Shown here: positions 5,429 through 7,809 of the stretch, piece after piece | Layout of the letters: each line of letters begins with the position of its first letter | Numbering within the stretch: position 1 is the stretch's first letter | Assembly (NCBI GenBank): GCA_964477345.1 | Contig: CAYZDL010000035.1 | Coordinates: forward strand, 1-7,809 | DNA: 7,809 nucleotides | Reading direction: 5' to 3' | DNA from: JAJZEO01 sp964477345 | GTDB taxonomy: Bacteria; Chlamydiota; Chlamydiia; Chlamydiales; 2-12-FULL-49-11 | Position numbers and translations under genes: made by a program | The notes under the pieces: generated by a model | Databases searched by the model: none | What the model saw: the letters and a program-made list of their open reading frames with translations, nothing else | Told to the model about the DNA's origin: nothing

Positions 5429-7394
5429 TAGCTTCTTTAATTTGTTGTTTTTGAGGCAATACAAGGTTTTCTAATTTTTTACTGTAAGGAACAGGGAGAG
5501 CCAGAGCTCCGATCCTTTGTGGGGGCGCATCGAGGTAATTGAACGCCTTTTCTACAATCATAGCGACGATCTCTCCTCCGAACCCTCCCCGCTTAACCGC
5601 TTCATGAAGTACAATCACCTTTCCAGTCTTCTTCACTGATGCAATAATCGTCTCTTCATCATAGGGAGAAATGGTGCGTAAATCGATGATTTCTGCAGAA
5701 ATTCCAAGCTCACGAACAATTTCAAAAGCAAACATTGTCATGATTCCCCACGTGACGATAGTCAAAGCCTCACCTTCTACAAGAACACTTGCTTTCGAAA
5801 GCTCAGCCACTTCATCTTCTTTTGGCTCAGAGGTCGCTGCAAATGCATGCTGCCGATAAAGGGCTTTGTGTTCGAGAAAAATGACAGGATTAGGATCTCG
5901 GATCGCCCCCTTTAGTAGCCGCTTTGCATCAGCAGCATGACTCGGCATCACCACCTTAAGCCCCGGGACGTGAGCCAAAAAAGCCTCGATCGATTGTGAA
6001 TGATACGGTCCTCCTTGGATGTATCCTCCACACGGCATTCGAATCACAAGCGGTAAATGAAAAACCCCATTTGAGCGAAAATAATAACTTGATACTTCAT
6101 TGAACAGCTGATTCACCGCCGTCCAGATATAATCGGCAAATTGAATCTCACACACGGGGATCATCTCTTCCTTTAAGCTCATCCCTAGAGCCATTGCAAC
6201 GATGGTAGATTCTGCAAGAGGAGTATTAAAACAGCGCCGCTCGCCAAAAATTTCTGTTAAACCTTCAGTAATGCCAAATACACCACCCTTTCCGCGAGCC
6301 ACATCTTGTCCAAAAACCACGATCCTTTCATCACGTCTCATCTCTTCTATCAAAGCATGATTGACCTGAGTCGCTAAAATCACCTTTTCCCCTTCAAGTG
6401 GATGAATCAGATCCCTCACCGGTGATTCTTTATAGACATCGCTCTCTTCAACAGCTTCGCAAAAAGGGGTGTTCTCGGCCCTTTCAATAGCCTTTTCTAC
6501 CTCTTCCTTGGCCTCACGATAAAGAAATGCAAGCCCTTCTTGATCGATCAAACCCTTCTCTATTAACCACTTTTCAATTTTTGGAATCGGGTCTCTAAGA
6601 ACATCTTCACAAAAATCGTGATCACTTTTGTATTTCTTTGGATTATCGGAACTACTGTGAGGACCCATGCGCGGCACCTTTGCGCTAATGAAAACAGACC
6701 CCTTTTGTGTATATTGAGTAGCCTGATCAAATGCGTCAATCACTTGCTCGATCTCGCACCCATCAATTTCGATCACTTTAAGTCCCTCGTATCCTCTAAC
6801 AACAGGGATGATCGATGAACCAGTTGTTTGTTCAATTTTTGAAACAGAAATCGCCCAATCATTGTCTTGTAAAACAAAAATCACCGGAAGGTCATGAATC
6901 GTCGCCATATTGAGAGCCTCATGGAAATCTCCTTGCGAAGTAGCTCCGTCTCCAAATGAGACATAGCAAATCTCCCTATTTCCAGAGATTTGACCCGCCT
7001 TGGCTTTACCGACGGCTTGTAGTAGTTGAGAACCTACAACGCTAGATTGACAGGCAAGCTGGATAGCCGCATCACAATAGTGTTCTGGCATTTGCCTTCC
7101 ACCTGAGTGATTGATCACATCGCGGGCCAAAAAAGCTGCGAAGAGTTCTGTTAGATCAGAACCTTTTCCAATGGCAAAACCACGATCCCGATAATAAGGA
7201 AAGCCCCAATGTAGAGGGCCACGAAGAAAGAGACCCCCGACAACTCCGACCAGTTCATGTCCTTTAGCTGAGAGGTGAAAATTCCCCCCTTTATTTTGTT
7301 TTGATAAAGAATCGCACTTTTCATCGACAATTCGAGTAAGGTAAACATTCTTAAGGACATCGAGAGCAAGCCCGAGATCTAAATCACTCTTCAT
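5406..7394 (-). CDS. Branched-chain 2-oxoacid dehydrogenase E1, fused alpha and beta subunits (662 aa)
   Basis: This is the thiamine-diphosphate E1 component that decarboxylates branched-chain 2-oxoacids (such as 2-oxoisovalerate) and passes the acyl group to lipoyl-E2. Alpha half (about 1-315): YYRDR at 67-71, the ThDP/Mg motif GDGATSQGD starting at 148 and ending in DND at 177-179, and the phosphorylation-loop-like PHSSSDN around 245-251. Beta half (about 335-662): GQDVARGKGGVFG, NTPLAE with catalytic Glu395, and YHSQSIEAF with His465, all close to BCKDH E1 beta. The linker is smooth, with no frameshift, so the fusion is native; chlamydial genomes carry such fusions. ATG 7394 is preferred because AGGAGA lies 10 nt upstream; extension to 7463 would only translate a repeat. 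E2 and E3 are not in the window. Pyruvate dehydrogenase activity is a less likely alternative. Confidence 0.9.
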   Translation of the reverse strand: MKSDLDLGLALDVLKNVYLTRIVDEKCDSLSKQNKGGNFHLSAKGHELVGVVGGLFLRGPLHWGFPYYRDRGFAIGKGSDLTELFAAFLARDVINHSGGRQMPEHYCDAAIQLACQSSVVGSQLLQAVGKAKAGQISGNREICYVSFGDGATSQGDFHEALNMATIHDLPVIFVLQDNDWAISVSKIEQTTGSSIIPVVRGYEGLKVIEIDGCEIEQVIDAFDQATQYTQKGSVFISAKVPRMGPHSSSDNPKKYKSDHDFCEDVLRDPIPKIEKWLIEKGLIDQEGLAFLYREAKEEVEKAIERAENTPFCEAVEESDVYKESPVRDLIHPLEGEKVILATQVNHALIEEMRRDERIVVFGQDVARGKGGVFGITEGLTEIFGERRCFNTPLAESTIVAMALGMSLKEEMIPVCEIQFADYIWTAVNQLFNEVSSYYFRSNGVFHLPLVIRMPCGGYIQGGPYHSQSIEAFLAHVPGLKVVMPSHAADAKRLLKGAIRDPNPVIFLEHKALYRQHAFAATSEPKEDEVAELSKASVLVEGEALTIVTWGIMTMFAFEIVRELGISAEIIDLRTISPYDEETIIASVKKTGKVIVLHEAVKRGGFGGEIVAMIVEKAFNYLDAPPQRIGALALPVPYSKKLENLVLPQKQQIKEAIDSLYRY

Positions 7395-7404
7395 TACTAT
7401 TTGT

Positions 7405-7410
7405 TCTCCT
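7405..7410 (-). promoter_or_regulatory. Ribosome binding site deciding the E1 start
   Basis: The minus strand reads AGGAGA 10 nt before the ATG at 7394. The frame stays open upstream to a possible start at 7463, but that extension has no ribosome binding site and crosses the 9-bp repeat, so 7394 is the better start. Confidence 0.6.
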
Positions 7411-7440
7411 GCCCTCGCCCTTCCGAGAGGGAAAATTTCA

Positions 7441-7467
7441 ACCACCGAGCACACCGAGAGCACCGAG
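7441..7467. repeat. Three imperfect 9-bp tandem units (CACCGAG core)
   Basis: CACCGAG occurs at 7443-7449, 7452-7458 and 7461-7467, exactly 9 nt apart, with two variable bases between cores; the minus strand reads CTCGGTGnn. It fills the gap between the upstream gene's stop at 7473 and the leader of the E1 gene. It resembles short intergenic repeats with a CTCTGTGnn/CTCGGTGnn unit that I recall from many bacterial phyla, often mistranslated as HREHREHRE-like peptides. That link is from memory; the periodicity itself is seen directly. Confidence 0.7.
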
Positions 7468-7472
7468 AAGAA

Positions 7473-7809
7473 TTACGACTCTTTCTTATTAGAATTGTAC
7501 TTGATTTGGGTTACTTTCTTGACACCCCTCTTCTTCTTATCTTCTATCCGCTCTTTCAAATCTTTCTTCTCAGGCTGTTCTTTCTTCTTAGGGAGGACAC
7601 CCTTAATCAATTTAGATAGTTTAGGACCATCACTCCCGTTATCTGCCTCAAGACCTGCCGTGATTGAGCTTTGGATCTTCTTGTCGTATTCGCTCTCAAC
7701 ACCTCCAAAATCCTTAAGCTTTGTCGAAAGATGTCGAAGTGATTCGAGACGTTGACTAAGGACTTCAAGTTTAGAGTCGACCTTAACTTTGACAGCTCCC
7801 TTGAGAGAG
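7473..7809 (-). CDS. Lysine-rich hypothetical protein, C-terminal 111 residues only
   Basis: An open minus-strand frame enters from the right edge and ends in TAA at 7473-7475. It has no start inside the window, so start-based ORF finders miss it. The visible part begins SLKGAVKVKVDSKLEVLSQR, continues with a helical Leu/Glu/Lys-rich section to about residue 50, and ends with a very basic tail (PKKKEQPEKKDLKERIEDKK and onward to NSNKKES). The high charge, coiled-coil-like spacing and absence of stops over 337 nt support a real gene, whereas the plus-strand frames here give low-complexity Leu/Phe/Ser products. I do not recognise the family; the basic tail could bind nucleic acid or ribosomes, but that is a guess. 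It lies 78 nt before the E1 ATG in the same direction and may share its transcript. Confidence 0.65.
   Translation of the reverse strand, partial: SLKGAVKVKVDSKLEVLSQRLESLRHLSTKLKDFGGVESEYDKKIQSSITAGLEADNGSDGPKLSKLIKGVLPKKKEQPEKKDLKERIEDKKKRGVKKVTQIKYNSNKKES

Noticed and set aside
5671..7369. Small frames within the E1 gene (5671-5859, 6618-6818 plus; 7151-7369 minus)
   Set aside because: All are nested in the E1 coding sequence, which has conserved motifs throughout; these are shadows.
5406..7394. Fusion of alpha and beta E1 as an assembly or frameshift artefact
   Set aside because: One continuous frame with a normal linker and complete motifs in both halves; fused E1 genes are known in chlamydiae.
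7395..7463. N-terminal extension of the E1 protein to 7463
   Set aside because: The 23 extra residues come from the 9-bp repeat and leader, include the ribosome binding site of the better start at 7394, and match no E1 N-terminus I know.
7401..7755. Two plus-strand frames (7401-7619 and 7495-7755)
   Set aside because: They are antisense to the lysine-rich gene; their Leu/Phe/Ser-rich products are what the complement of a Lys/Glu-rich sequence gives, and the first begins in the repeat (HREHREE-like peptide).

Overview
The window looks like a chromosomal segment from a member of the Chlamydiae, most likely an environmental lineage (Parachlamydia/Waddlia/Simkania-like) rather than the Chlamydia genus itself. 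Two things suggest this. There are two adjacent paralogues of the chlamydial CHLPS 43 kDa family (DUF818), which I know only from Chlamydiae. There is also a branched-chain 2-oxoacid dehydrogenase E1 with alpha and beta subunits fused in one chain, as in the chlamydial 'pdhA/B fusion' gene. The assignment rests on recognising protein families by eye, not on a search.

Layout from left to right: (1) the 5' end of a leftward MBL-fold hydrolase of the YycJ/WalJ type, cut by the window edge; (2) a rightward block of four genes: a 274-aa protein I do not recognise, a 115-aa coiled-coil protein, and two large alpha/beta-hydrolase paralogues with complete apparent Ser-Asp-His triads and a hydrophobic cap insertion; (3) a leftward block: the 3' end of a lysine-rich protein running in from the right edge, the fused E1 alpha/beta gene, and a 3-hydroxyisobutyryl-CoA hydrolase-like gene that overlaps the E1 gene by 23 nt. 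The two blocks converge and overlap tail to tail by 56 nt near 4562-4617. No stretch longer than 300 bases lacks a gene.

The leftward pair makes biochemical sense. The E1 decarboxylates branched-chain 2-oxoacids, giving branched acyl-CoA with E2 and E3 subunits that are not in this window. 3-hydroxyisobutyryl-CoA hydrolase acts later in valine breakdown. The rightward block is accessory, lineage-restricted material: two unknown proteins next to two putative membrane-associated hydrolases.

The points most worth a second look are the tandem DUF818 hydrolases with conserved triads; the near-consensus promoter placed so that the first hydrolase mRNA would be leaderless; the start-less truncated gene at the right edge; and a 9-bp-period repeat in front of the E1 gene that could mislead start-site calling. 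I saw no RNA genes, CRISPR array, insertion sequence or phage genes.
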